The notes beneath the pieces are model-generated. The model saw nothing but the letters and a program-made list of their open reading frames with translations, did no database searches and was not told the DNA's origin. From the NCBI RefSeq assembly GCF_001611675.1, contig NZ_CP014766.1, positions 4,154,001 through 4,218,000 of the forward strand: a stretch of 64,000 nt of DNA, in the 5' to 3' direction. Origin of the DNA: Pontibacter akesuensis. GTDB taxonomy: Bacteria; Bacteroidota; Bacteroidia; Cytophagales; Hymenobacteraceae. Each line of letters begins with the position of its first letter. Positions within the stretch are counted from its first letter, which is position 1. Below, one piece after another: positions 1 through 8,617 of the stretch. Both the position numbers and the translations under genes were made by a program.

Positions 1-1059
1 CACCACGTATTCTTTGCCTTCTACGGCCATTTTACCGGCTTCTTTTATCTTTGCCTCAGAGCCATACTGCTGATAATCCGGCAGCTTGATCACCTCAGCA
101 CGGATGAAGCCTTTCTCAAAGTCGGAGTGGATTACACCGGCGGCCTGTGGCGCACGCCAGCCTTTTTCAATCGTCCAGGCGCGTACTTCTTTCGGTCCGG
201 CAGTAAAGTAGGTAATCAGGTTCAGCAACTGGTATGATGCGCGAATGAGCTTGTTCAGGCCCGACTCTTTCAAGCCATATTCAGAAAGGAACATTTCCTT
301 TTCTTCCGGGTCTGTCAGCTCAGCAATCTGCGCCTCAATGGATGCGGAAATCAGTACTACCTGCGCATTCTCGTCCTTCACGTGCTCTGCAAGCGCTTTG
401 GAAAACTGGTTACCCTCAATCATGGAGTTTTCATCTACGTTGGCCGCGTAAATTACGGGCTTGGCAGTTAGCAGCTTCAGGTCTTCCACCGCCTCCAGGT
501 CGTCCTCAGTTACATCCAGGCTGCGGGCGTTCAGGCCAGCCTCCAGGTGAGCTTTATACTTCTCCAGGCTCGCCAACTCCTTCTTCGCTTTCGCGTCGCC
601 GGACTTAGCAGAGCGTACCACTTTTAGTATTTTCTTATCAACAGAATCCAGGTCTTTCAGCTGCAATTCAGTGTCGATGATTTCTTTGTCGGCAATAGGG
701 TTTACCTTCCCATCTACGTGCACGATGTTCTCATCTTCAAAGCAGCGCACTACGTGAATCACGGCGTCCACTTCGCGGATGTTTGCCAGGAACTTGTTGC
801 CGAGGCCTTCGCCTTTGCTGGCACCTTTCACCAGACCTGCAATATCCACAAACTCGATTACCGTAGGCAGCACGCGCTCAGGGTGCACCAGCTCCTCAAG
901 TAGCTGCAGGCGCTCGTCCGGAACGGTGATCACACCCACGTTTGGCTCTATCGTGCAGAATGGATAATTGGCAGATTCTGCCTTGGCATTAGAAATTGCG
1001 TTGAACAGGGTGGACTTTCCAACATTCGGAAGCCCAACAATACCGCATCGTAGTCCCAT
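1..1059 (-). CDS. ychF: Ribosome-binding ATPase YchF (OBG family), C-terminus cut by window edge
   Basis: Translating the minus strand from the ATG at 1059 gives 353 open codons running off the window start. The N-terminus carries the P-loop GLPNVGKST at residues 9-17, followed by the switch-region stretch FCTIEPNVGV typical of YchF. The last visible residues, GKEYVV, match the end of the C-terminal TGS domain. YchF is normally about 363-366 residues, so only about 10-13 are missing. YchF binds the ribosome and prefers ATP over GTP; it is linked to stress responses and is nearly universal in bacteria. No partner gene is visible on this side. The identification is firm; only the C-terminal tip is unseen. 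Confidence 0.96.
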   Translation of the reverse strand, partial: MGLRCGIVGLPNVGKSTLFNAISNAKAESANYPFCTIEPNVGVITVPDERLQLLEELVHPERVLPTVIEFVDIAGLVKGASKGEGLGNKFLANIREVDAVIHVVRCFEDENIVHVDGKVNPIADKEIIDTELQLKDLDSVDKKILKVVRSAKSGDAKAKKELASLEKYKAHLEAGLNARSLDVTEDDLEAVEDLKLLTAKPVIYAANVDENSMIEGNQFSKALAEHVKDENAQVVLISASIEAQIAELTDPEEKEMFLSEYGLKESGLNKLIRASYQLLNLITYFTAGPKEVRAWTIEKGWRAPQAAGVIHSDFEKGFIRAEVIKLPDYQQYGSEAKIKEAGKMAVEGKEYVV

Positions 1060-1183
1060 GTATAATAAGTTGTAAATTTCAGGCCGCAAATATACGACAA
1101 TTCGCGCAGCAATGCGAAGTTAACCCGCAGGAATTACGGGAAGAGGGCAGGGGGCGCCGGTTTCGTGTAGGGCACAAAGCAAT

Positions 1184-1211
1184 AAGGCCCCTTGCGTATG
1201 CTGGGGGCCTT
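1184..1211 (-). terminator. Probable terminator of the PUR-alpha-like gene
   Basis: An 8-bp GC-rich inverted repeat (AAGGCCCC ... GGGGCCTT) with a 12-nt loop lies just past the stop of the minus-strand gene at 1244. There is only a short T run on the minus side, so it may be weak. Confidence 0.5.
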
Positions 1212-1243
1212 ATCGTCTAATTTTTATATGTAGCAGCAGCGTT

Positions 1244-1591
1244 TTACTCCCACTTTAACTCACCGTCAAAACCAACTTCAGAAGTAGTTACCTCAGATGG
1301 TTCTGCTATTGGTGCTTCAAGTGCGGCCAATGCCTCTTCTGTCAAAAGTTCGGATTTAACGTGGTCTACCGTTCCCTGCAGCGCCTCCAGAAACTTCGCA
1401 AAGTCCTCTTTGTAAAGAAAGATTTTGTGTTTCTCGTATGAAAAGCTGTCGTCCTGCATTTTACGCTTACTCTCAGTGATGGTCACGTAGTAATCGTTTG
1501 AACGAGTTGATTTCACATCAAAGAAATACGTTCTCTTCCCGGCTCTCACTCTCTGGGAATAAATTTCTGCTTTTTCGTTGTTCTCTTCCAC
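1244..1591 (-). CDS. PUR-alpha-like DNA/RNA-binding protein (DUF3276)
   Basis: A 115-residue protein beginning at GTG. The central part (about residues 8-75) has the alternating beta pattern of the PUR repeat: the stretch AGKRTYFFDVKS is followed by YYVTITES and then a helix (KEDFAKFLEAL). This matches the DUF3276/PurA family that is widespread in Bacteroidota. Family members bind single-stranded nucleic acid; the cellular role is not well defined. The C-terminal 35 residues are acidic and low in complexity, a probable disordered tail. The gene stands alone between ychF and the divergent rlpA gene and has its own terminator. No ATG lies near the N-terminus, so the GTG start is kept. Confidence 0.85.
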   Translation of the reverse strand: MEENNEKAEIYSQRVRAGKRTYFFDVKSTRSNDYYVTITESKRKMQDDSFSYEKHKIFLYKEDFAKFLEALQGTVDHVKSELLTEEALAALEAPIAEPSEVTTSEVGFDGELKWE

Positions 1592-1692
1592 CGTTTTTAA
1601 ACGTTAATTTCAACTTAATGAACCTAAAATTAACATATAGATCTGATATATAAAAACTTTGGAATTTAAAATTTACATAAAATAATTAGCAC

Positions 1693-1700
1693 TATATTTG
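1693..1700 (+). promoter_or_regulatory. -7 element upstream of rlpA
   Basis: TATATTTG is an exact match to the Bacteroidota housekeeping -7 consensus TAnnTTTG, 24 nt before the rlpA start codon. No good TTTG -33 box is seen at the usual 19-21 nt spacing, so only the -7 half is supported. Confidence 0.5.
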
Positions 1701-1724
1701 TAGTCGGACCAACTGTGTAATACT

Positions 1725-2144
1725 ATGAACTTATGCTCAGTAGTATTGATCTTTATCCTTTCGTTTTTTAACAACGGCGCAGCCACCTACACCGCCAGCG
1801 GCAAAGCCTCCTTCTACGCCGACCGCATGCACGGCCAACGCACTGCCAGCGGTGAGCGCTACGACAAAAAGTTGTTTACTGCCGCCCACGCCACGCTTCC
1901 ATTCAATACCAAAGTGCGGGTTACCAACCTCAAAAACGGCAAATCAGTTATCGTAAAAATCAATGACCGCATGGCCCGCAGCCGCTACAAGGTAATTGAT
2001 GTATCCAGGGCTGCCGCCGTTGAACTGGACATGGTGCGTGATGGCATGGTAGAAGTGCAGCTGAAAGAGGTGGAGGAGACTCAACCTGCACAACAAGAAG
2101 CACCCGTTACCGTTTCAGAAGCAGATACCAGCTCCAGCAGATAA
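1725..2144 (+). CDS. rlpA: RlpA-like double-psi beta-barrel protein
   Basis: A 139-residue protein with an N-terminal hydrophobic signal segment (about residues 1-20). A double-psi beta-barrel follows at about residues 24-110: GKASFYADRMHGQRTASG, then FTAAHATLPFNTKVRV and VIVKINDR, the RlpA signature. RlpA proteins act at the cell envelope on denuded peptidoglycan glycan strands; the SPOR domain present in the E. coli protein is absent here. The last 25 residues are a Glu/Gln/Thr/Ser-rich tail. The stop codon is only 2 nt before the next gene, so the two are probably translated from one mRNA. Catalytic activity is uncertain because many short RlpA-like proteins have not been tested. Confidence 0.88.
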   Translation: MNLCSVVLIFILSFFNNGAATYTASGKASFYADRMHGQRTASGERYDKKLFTAAHATLPFNTKVRVTNLKNGKSVIVKINDRMARSRYKVIDVSRAAAVELDMVRDGMVEVQLKEVEETQPAQQEAPVTVSEADTSSSR

Positions 2145-2146
2145 GT

Positions 2147-3058
2147 ATGAAAAAGCCGCTTACCCTTGCCGATGTGCAGAAGTTTGAGAACATGGAATTT
2201 CTGGCGCGGCAGCTGGTAGAGGGATTTATTACGGGCCTGCATCAATCGCCGTACCATGGTTTTTCGGTGGAGTTCTCTGAGCACCGCCTCTACAACAGCG
2301 GCGAGAGCACCCGCCATATTGATTGGAAGGTATTTGCCCGCACCGATAAGCTCTTTGTGAAGCGCTACGAGGAGGAAACCAACCTGCGCTGCCACCTGCT
2401 GCTGGATGTTTCTCCTTCTATGTACTACCCACAGGAAAATAACGGTAAAATCACCTTTTCTGCACTCTGTGCCGCGGCACTGGCTACCTTGCTTCGGCGG
2501 CAGCGCGATGCAGTTGGTTTGGTTACCTTCTCTGATAAAATAGAGATTCAAACCCCCGTACGTTCTACTGCCTCGCACCTGCATACTTTGCTGCTGTTAC
2601 TGCAACAGCAGCTGGATGCCAATCCCACAGCTAAAGACACGAATGTGGCGGAGGTGGTGCACCTGATCGCCCAGCAAATCCCGAAGCGCTCGTTGGTTAT
2701 TCTTTTTAGCGACATGCTAAGCCGCCACGATGAAATAGAGGATGTTTTCGCTGCGCTGCAGCACCTGAAGCACCAGAACCACGAGGTGCTTCTGTTCCAT
2801 GTGATGGACCGCAAAACAGAGGAGGAGTTTGATTTTGCCGAGCGACCTTACGTGTTTGTGGATGTGGAGACAGGGCAGGAGCTAAAGCTGCAACCCTCTC
2901 AGGTGCGCGAGCATTACCGCACTGCCGTGGAGAAGTATAAAAAGGACCTTGCCCTGAAATGCGGCCAGTACAAAATCGACTTCATGCCTGTTGATATAAG
3001 AGAGCCATTTGATAAGGTGCTTTATTCATACCTGGTGAAGCGGGCAAAAGGTAGGTAA
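2147..3058 (+). CDS. DUF58 domain protein (MoxR-associated, vWA-like)
   Basis: A 303-residue soluble protein. Residues 47-77 hold the DUF58 signature, an Arg-rich segment ending STRHIDWKVFARTDKL. This is followed by a von Willebrand A-like domain with the metal-site motif DVSPS at 87-91. DUF58 proteins usually pair with a MoxR AAA ATPase in envelope or stress-related chaperone-like systems. No moxR gene is adjacent here; the upstream partner is instead the rlpA-like gene, with a 2-nt gap that suggests translational coupling. The family call is secure, but the biochemical role is unknown. It converges with the minus-strand lipoprotein gene downstream. Confidence 0.88.
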   Translation: MKKPLTLADVQKFENMEFLARQLVEGFITGLHQSPYHGFSVEFSEHRLYNSGESTRHIDWKVFARTDKLFVKRYEEETNLRCHLLLDVSPSMYYPQENNGKITFSALCAAALATLLRRQRDAVGLVTFSDKIEIQTPVRSTASHLHTLLLLLQQQLDANPTAKDTNVAEVVHLIAQQIPKRSLVILFSDMLSRHDEIEDVFAALQHLKHQNHEVLLFHVMDRKTEEEFDFAERPYVFVDVETGQELKLQPSQVREHYRTAVEKYKKDLALKCGQYKIDFMPVDIREPFDKVLYSYLVKRAKGR

Positions 3059-3251
3059 GTTTTTTATTTATCAGTTATCATTTAACAATTATCATTCTTC
3101 CCTTTCTCTGTTTATTGTGCGAGGTATGGGCAAACGATGTGTTGCTTGAAGCAAAATTCTATAATAGCTGTGCATTACTGTTCAAAGCCAAGCTAATAAA
3201 TGCAGGATGTACCAGGGGGGATTATTGTTAGTTGATAATTGATTATTGTAA

Positions 3252-4841
3252 TCAGTTTCCTTCGCGGTCGTAAGCGTGCACTCGCACGTCATCCGTAGTC
3301 ATGTCGCGGGTTTCGGAGCCGAATAGAATGTCATTTCCCCTGTCTGTATCATACACCAGTGTGTAGTCTTTCAGTCCGGTTACGGTAGAAGTGTCTGTTA
3401 TTTTATCCTCTCCAAGTCCGCCATAAATTTTAACAGGTATACTTTCATCCACGGCTCCAGACACTGTGAAAGTGTCTTCCCCGTCGAGCCCGTGAAGTAT
3501 GATTTGCTTCGTTTCACCGCGATGAAAGGTGCGTTTGTAAAGTTGCCGCGCCGGAAGTGTGTTTGTCGCTCTTCTTTCTACCGTCACTTCCACACGGGCA
3601 TTTTCCAGACGCCTTACTGTAAAGATTTCTTTCATGTCCGAGCCGACTACAGTAACCTCCGCTGCCAAAAGTTTGTACACTTCAGTGGCCGCCTTGGGCA
3701 GCAGGTCGCGCCGGCTTTTCAGGTTATGGGTAATCTCTTTTCCTGCTAATGCGTAAATGGTCGGCGGCAGGCGGCGAACGGCTTGCTCAATTTTAGTATC
3801 TGTTAGTTGCTGCTGCATCTCCCGGGCAATAGTTTGCCAGTCCTGCAGCGTCAGTTCATTTAGAAAGCGGTTGTTGATGTAGGCCCCGTTGATCATGTAA
3901 GCCTTCACATCGCTGAAGTCATCATCGAACGCGTGCAGTTTGCGGGCAAAGAGTTTGCTGTTGGCGATGGAGGGAACCAGGCCGTTCTTCATGTTAAAAA
4001 ACACCTGGTCCCGGTCCTTTGGAACAGGAACGTATACTGTGTCTGCACCTTTGGCTGTCACGGCCCATTCCCACTGGCCCTTGTGCCTGTCCCAGTCGCC
4101 GATGAGCAGGTCGAGCAGGCGGGCACGCGCAAAGGCGCGCTGGTTTACATGGTGCGTGTTATAGCTGAACCTTTTGCGGAGCACATCTTCGGAATCCTGA
4201 AACGCTAACACATTTCTGAAAACCGGGGTGATGTCTGCGGGCGCCTCATACTTTTCCTGGAACAAAAACACCTTTCCCCGCACCGCTTCAGCATACGCAC
4301 CAAAAGAAGTGTCGGAGGCAGGAACATAGTACAGCCTAGGGTTGGAATGGTAAACACCCACTGCCTCAGACAGGGGAGGCACCACCAGCGCGCCATAGGG
4401 GTTCGCGGCGGCCGTTTGGTCGCGCAGCACATTAGCCACAAATGTTTTGCGCCAGAACGGGCTTACCACATCCACAGGGTCTTTGTCAACGGAGCGGAAG
4501 GCATAGCGGCGGCCCGTACTATCGAGCAGATCAAAGGAGGTGGTTTGGAATCCGCCACCTTTTTCCACCACCCGCAGGCCACCGTGTAGCGAGTCTAGCT
4601 TAAAGATTGGAAGCTTGACGGGTTCAGCCCAGAGAGCCCGGTTGTGGTCGCCCCAGAAAAAACGGTGAAAGCCGCTGCGATCGTAGTGGCGCCCGGCAAT
4701 AACCCAGGCACTGTCCGGACCGGCAGCGGCTTTTCCCTTTAGCTCCTGCGCGGTGGCAAGGGCATCCTCCTGAAAAAACTCATTGTCCGCGCAGCTGCTC
4801 ATACTTAAGCAAACCAGCAATACCAGCAATGCGCGCATCAT
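3252..4841 (-). CDS. Lipoprotein with kinase-like GDWDRH motif
   Basis: A 529-residue protein with a lipoprotein signal peptide (lipobox ending at Cys17), so probably membrane-anchored and exported. Residues 97-122 (an FRSVDKDP stretch) and 248-253 (GDWDRH), followed by VPVPKDRDQVFF at 271-282, recall the catalytic layout of atypical kinases such as Fam20/HipA/CotH. In those, a conserved Asp-Arg-His or Asn-His sits before a metal-binding Asp. The C-terminal 100 residues are Gly/Asp-rich beta repeats. The same module is known to me as part of much larger Bacteroidota proteins that end in an outer-membrane barrel. Here the chain stops where the barrel would begin. The kinase idea is inference; the conservative label is hypothetical lipoprotein. 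Confidence 0.7.
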   Translation of the reverse strand: MMRALLVLLVCLSMSSCADNEFFQEDALATAQELKGKAAAGPDSAWVIAGRHYDRSGFHRFFWGDHNRALWAEPVKLPIFKLDSLHGGLRVVEKGGGFQTTSFDLLDSTGRRYAFRSVDKDPVDVVSPFWRKTFVANVLRDQTAAANPYGALVVPPLSEAVGVYHSNPRLYYVPASDTSFGAYAEAVRGKVFLFQEKYEAPADITPVFRNVLAFQDSEDVLRKRFSYNTHHVNQRAFARARLLDLLIGDWDRHKGQWEWAVTAKGADTVYVPVPKDRDQVFFNMKNGLVPSIANSKLFARKLHAFDDDFSDVKAYMINGAYINNRFLNELTLQDWQTIAREMQQQLTDTKIEQAVRRLPPTIYALAGKEITHNLKSRRDLLPKAATEVYKLLAAEVTVVGSDMKEIFTVRRLENARVEVTVERRATNTLPARQLYKRTFHRGETKQIILHGLDGEDTFTVSGAVDESIPVKIYGGLGEDKITDTSTVTGLKDYTLVYDTDRGNDILFGSETRDMTTDDVRVHAYDREGN

Positions 4842-4956
4842 ACTTTGGGCAGTTATAGTTTAGAGTTTCACTTGTAAAGCAGGCAGTCGGGTCTATACTT
4901 CCCGCACACTACCTATTCCATTGAAGTACCCTATACTTTTAAGCTGCCGCTTTAGT

Positions 4957-6603
4957 TTACTTATTGTTTCGATAGAAGGCCATCAAGCCGCTGGTGGAGC
5001 TGTCGTGTTGCTCTGTTTTACCTTGCAGCAACTCTCCCTCAATGGTGCCGGCAAGCTGCTTGCCCAGTTCCACGCCCCATTGGTCAAAGCTGTAGATGTT
5101 CCAGATCACACCCTGCACAAACGTCTTGTGTTCATACATGGCTACCAGACTGCCAAGCTCAAATGGAGTCAGCTGCTTCATCATGATAGAGGTAGTCGGC
5201 TTGTTACCGGCAAATACTTTGTGCGGCAGCAGGTTCTCCAGCTCTTCACCTGTCATTCCTTTCTGCTCCAGTTCCTGGCGCACTTCATCGGCCGTTTTGC
5301 CTTTCATCAAAGCCTCGGTCTGCGCAAAGAAGTTAGAAAGCAGCAGCGCGTGGTGGTTGCCCACAGGGTTATGGCTGATGGCAGTGGCAATAAAGTCACA
5401 CGGAATAAGGACGGTGCCCTGGTGGATCAGCTGAAAAAAGGAGTGTTGGCTGTTAGTGCCCGCTGCGCCCCATACCACGGGCTGGGTCTGGTAATTAACG
5501 TTGGTGCCATTGCGGTCGGTGCTTTTGCCGTTGCTCTCCATCAGCAGTTGCTGCAGGTACTCGGGCAGCAGTCGCAGGTACTGGTCGTAGGGTAAAATAG
5601 CGTGGGTCTGGCTGCCGAAAAAATTCGTATACCAGGTACTTAGCAGGGCCATCAGCACAGGTATGTTCTGCTTCATCGGAGCCTCCCGGAAGTGCTTGTC
5701 CATAGATTCGGCGCCGCGCAGCAGCTCTTCAAATTTATCATAACCCAGGGCGCAGGCGATCGAGAAGCCAATGGCAGACCAGAGCGAGAAGCGGCCGCCC
5801 ACCCAATCCCAGAAGCGGAAGGCATTTTCCTCGGCTATTCCGAATTTGGTTACGGCCTCAATGTTGGTGGAAAGTGCTACGAAATGCTTTTTGATGTGTT
5901 CCCGGTCCACGGCCTTGTTCAGGAACCAACCGCGTGCCGTCTCGGCGTTTGTGATGGTTTCTTTGGTGGTAAACGTTTTGGAGGCGATGATGAAAAGCGT
6001 TGTCTCCGGGTCCAGTTTGCGGAGGGTCTCAGCGGCATCGGTTCCGTCCACGTTGGAGATGTAGTATACTTCCAGGTCAGGCTTCTGGTATTTTTTCAGC
6101 GCCTCCACTACCATTTTCGGGCCTAAGTCGGAGCCGCCAATGCCGATGTTCACCACACTGGCAATACGCTTGCCTGTATAGCCAGTCCACTCGCCGCTAT
6201 GCAGTTTGTCGCAGAATTCTCTCATCTGCTGCTGTACGGCGTGTACCTCCTGCAGCGCGTTCTCCCCGTCAACCTCCAGTTGCTCATCCGAAAAGTTACG
6301 CAGGGCCGTGTGCAGCACCGCCCGATTCTCAGTAGCGTTAATCCGCTCACCACTAAACATGCTTTCTATCGCAGCCGGTACGCCAGTTTCCTTCGCCAAC
6401 TCTGTCAGCAATTGCAGCGTTTCTTCTGTTATCCTGTTCTTGGACAGGTCGTAGAGCGTATCATTTAGCTTAAAAGTGAATTTCTGGAAACGCTCAGGGT
6501 CCTGGGCAAACATGTCGCGGAGATGGAGTGACTGTACTTGATTGAAGTGGCTTTGCAGCTTTTGCCATGCGTTGGTGCCGGTCGGAGAGATGTTTTTTAA
6601 CAT
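4957..6603 (-). CDS. pgi: Glucose-6-phosphate isomerase
   Basis: A full-length 548-residue enzyme that interconverts glucose 6-phosphate and fructose 6-phosphate in the cytoplasm. Recognisable parts include the phosphate-binding stretch [13 protein letters not shown], the segment [15 protein letters not shown] and the C-terminal [15 protein letters not shown] signature with its catalytic His. The length matches the E. coli enzyme type (549 residues). The gene is monocistronic, with more than 350 bp upstream before the next gene on the other strand. It joins the aldolase at 9553 and the trehalose phosphatase at 8618 as the sugar-phosphate genes of this segment, though they are not in one operon. 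Confidence 0.98.
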   Translation of the reverse strand: MLKNISPTGTNAWQKLQSHFNQVQSLHLRDMFAQDPERFQKFTFKLNDTLYDLSKNRITEETLQLLTELAKETGVPAAIESMFSGERINATENRAVLHTALRNFSDEQLEVDGENALQEVHAVQQQMREFCDKLHSGEWTGYTGKRIASVVNIGIGGSDLGPKMVVEALKKYQKPDLEVYYISNVDGTDAAETLRKLDPETTLFIIASKTFTTKETITNAETARGWFLNKAVDREHIKKHFVALSTNIEAVTKFGIAEENAFRFWDWVGGRFSLWSAIGFSIACALGYDKFEELLRGAESMDKHFREAPMKQNIPVLMALLSTWYTNFFGSQTHAILPYDQYLRLLPEYLQQLLMESNGKSTDRNGTNVNYQTQPVVWGAAGTNSQHSFFQLIHQGTVLIPCDFIATAISHNPVGNHHALLLSNFFAQTEALMKGKTADEVRQELEQKGMTGEELENLLPHKVFAGNKPTTSIMMKQLTPFELGSLVAMYEHKTFVQGVIWNIYSFDQWGVELGKQLAGTIEGELLQGKTEQHDSSTSGLMAFYRNNK

Positions 6604-6965
6604 AGTGTTGTGTCCTTTGGATGTTCAGTGCGTTTGGCCTCACCTACTGTAGTTTTATACTTCGGGTTGCAGCCAGCGGCTGTGGTTGTTTCTTTTAAAC
6701 GTGGTACAAGTAAATTGGCCGATGCCTTGGAAACCAAAAATAGAAAAAGCTGACCAAACTTTAACCATTCTCTCTGGCTGGGCACGAATGCCTGCCTGTT
6801 TTGGCGTTACAGGAGAGACTTCCATCCAATCTTAGTCTACTGCGTACGTATTAGTAGCAGGGGAGGAGCGAGAGAAGGCACAATACGCAAAAATTACAAA
6901 TTCCCCTCCTCCATAATAGCATCTTACAAGGCTATTTAACTTGTGGCACCCATAAATACAAAGCA
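6604..6965. other. Intergenic region between pgi and a small plus-strand gene
   Basis: This 362-bp divergent spacer must carry the pgi promoter on the minus strand and that of the 6966 gene on the plus strand. No strong hairpin, RNA gene or conserved ORF was seen. Confidence 0.6.
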
Positions 6966-7136
6966 ATGGAAGAGAAAAAGAATGAGCAGCATACTACCGG
7001 ACCCAAAGGAGCATCCGCCAAAAAAGAGGCAGCCGGTGAAAAAAAAGCATACATTACGGGCGGCAAAAACCGGGCAACCCGACCTGAGCAGGGGCCTGAT
7101 ATACCGCCGGAAGAACGCACAGTAGGTATTCCGTAG
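6966..7136 (+). CDS. Small hydrophilic hypothetical protein (56 aa)
   Basis: A short ORF starting at ATG and ending at TAG encodes 56 residues. The first half is rich in Lys, Glu, Gly and Ala (MEEKKNEQHTTGPKG...), and it ends in an acidic Pro-rich tail (PDIPPEERTVGIP). It has no hydrophobic segment and is predicted to be disordered. A competing ORF in another frame over the same bases is strongly basic and less protein-like. I do not recognise a family. The composition resembles the small stress-type protein at 30952-31194. There is no clear Shine-Dalgarno, which is normal in this phylum. The ORF may be spurious. Confidence 0.45.
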   Translation: MEEKKNEQHTTGPKGASAKKEAAGEKKAYITGGKNRATRPEQGPDIPPEERTVGIP

Positions 7137-7579
7137 CCGCTCCATGTAGCACAGCTCCGGAAAAACAGCAGTAGAACAGCCTGGCCCTGCCAAAGACAAG
7201 CTCATAGTAGCCGGAGCTCTGTGAAAATTATGCGTTGGGGTGGCATCTCTAACAATTCTGCACCGCCCACAATATGCGGCTTTTGATGCTGTATTTATAT
7301 CAATATCTGCCTATATTTGAGCTAAGGAACAAGAGGAACTAAATTTTGCAGCCTATGGTGGCGGAAAGGCAACTTTGTTCCTGAAATCAGGTACTGTACA
7401 TTGTACGCCGGTCTTGCTATATAGAAGTCCGCTGATGCGTATATATTACTCCTTATAGCGACTGCGTTCCCCAAATCTTCCCTTATACCTAAAGGATAGA
7501 TAGCACGGCTGGTAAAGTTTCGAAGATTTTGCCATGCCAGGAAAACAGGTACGAATACAAAAGACAAAACTATACTGTC
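7137..7579. other. Intergenic region before the HAD phosphatase gene
   Basis: 443 bp with no ORF that looks coding. An AT-rich part (7290-7480) precedes the downstream gene and probably holds its promoter, but I could not place a convincing TTTG / TAnnTTTG pair. Confidence 0.5.
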
Positions 7580-8359
7580 ATGAGTGATCTGAGTAACCTA
7601 ATCAAAGAAAGAAATATTAAGGCCCTTATCCTGGATATGGATGGCGTTATCACAAACACGGCTGGCTTGCATGCTGAGGCATGGAAAAGGCTCTGCGACT
7701 CCTTTTTAAAGCAGCGCGGGCAGCAGGACGGAAAGACGTATAAGCCATTCGACCTCCAGGAAGACTACCGCAACTTTGTGCACGATGTGCCCCGTTTGGA
7801 TGCGATGCGTAACTTCATGGAGTCGCGCGGGATAGAGGTGCCGGAGGGCAGACCCGAAGACGATGCCGATAAGAACACCATCGTTGGGCTGGGCGAGCGC
7901 AAGGACTTTTACTTTCATGAGCTGCTGAAGCAAAACGGTGTGTTTGTGTTTGACCCTGCAGTACAGTGGGTGAAGGAGCAGCAGCAGGCAAGCATGAAAA
8001 CCGCTATTGTTTCCGGTAGCCGAAATTGCCTTACCATCCTGCAGCGTGCAGGCCTGGACAGGCTGTTTGAGGTACGCGTAGACAAAGTGGTAGCCAGCCA
8101 ACTTAAGCTCAACAGCAAACCCGCCCCGGATATTTATGTGGAGGCGGCGCGCCAATTGGGGGTTAGCCCAGCGGAAACCGCCGTGTTCGAAGACTCCACT
8201 GCCGGTATAGCTGGAGCCAAGGCCGGTGGGTTCGGGCTTGTGGTTGGCGTTGACCATAGCTTTAAGAAGGAGCAACTGGAAATGGATGGGGCTGACATTG
8301 TAATAAAAGGCTTCTCAGCCGAAGTGAAAGCTAAAAACGCATCCAGTATAAGCTTGTAA
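7580..8359 (+). CDS. HAD hydrolase, beta-phosphoglucomutase-like
   Basis: From the ATG at 7580 the protein is 259 residues (MSDLSNLIKER...). An upstream in-frame extension is possible but looks non-coding. HAD motif I is LDMDGVITNT with the nucleophile and acid Asp pair. Motif II is the Ser in IVSGSR, motif III the Lys in NSKPAPDIY, and motif IV the FEDSTAGI Asp pair. The helical cap between motifs I and II and the DGV(I/L)T(N/D)T signature fit the beta-phosphoglucomutase subgroup, which isomerises beta-glucose 1-phosphate to glucose 6-phosphate. Its neighbour, trehalose-6-phosphatase, supports a role in disaccharide metabolism. A strong terminator separates the two, so they are not one transcript. 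Simple phosphatase activity cannot be excluded. Confidence 0.85.
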   Translation: MSDLSNLIKERNIKALILDMDGVITNTAGLHAEAWKRLCDSFLKQRGQQDGKTYKPFDLQEDYRNFVHDVPRLDAMRNFMESRGIEVPEGRPEDDADKNTIVGLGERKDFYFHELLKQNGVFVFDPAVQWVKEQQQASMKTAIVSGSRNCLTILQRAGLDRLFEVRVDKVVASQLKLNSKPAPDIYVEAARQLGVSPAETAVFEDSTAGIAGAKAGGFGLVVGVDHSFKKEQLEMDGADIVIKGFSAEVKAKNASSISL

Positions 8360-8402
8360 AGTATAACCATCCTGCCACTAAGGTATGGAAATAAAAAAAA
8401 GT

Positions 8403-8446
8403 AAAACAGCAAACGCCTCTTCAGTTTAAGAGGCGTTTGCTGTTTT
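8403..8446 (+). terminator. Strong intrinsic terminator after the HAD gene
   Basis: A perfect 19-bp inverted repeat (AAAACAGCAAACGCCTCTT and its complement) with a 6-nt loop, ending in TTTT. It lies 44 nt after the HAD stop codon. Confidence 0.9.
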
Positions 8447-8617
8447 CAGGCCGGTAGCTCTGCCGTCTTGCAGTTCAGGTGGAGCACTTGGGTTAAGGAG
8501 TATAACTGTTGGCACAAAAGAAGAGTATGTGCCTCTAAAGAAGTTTAGTCTAATTTCGGTGTTTTAGCCACCGGAAATTTTTAGAGGCAAAGCCCGCTAA
8601 GCATAAAGCAATTACTA

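Noticed and set aside
4921..5595. 224-codon plus-strand ORF opposite pgi
   Set aside because: Fully antisense to pgi, with no domain.
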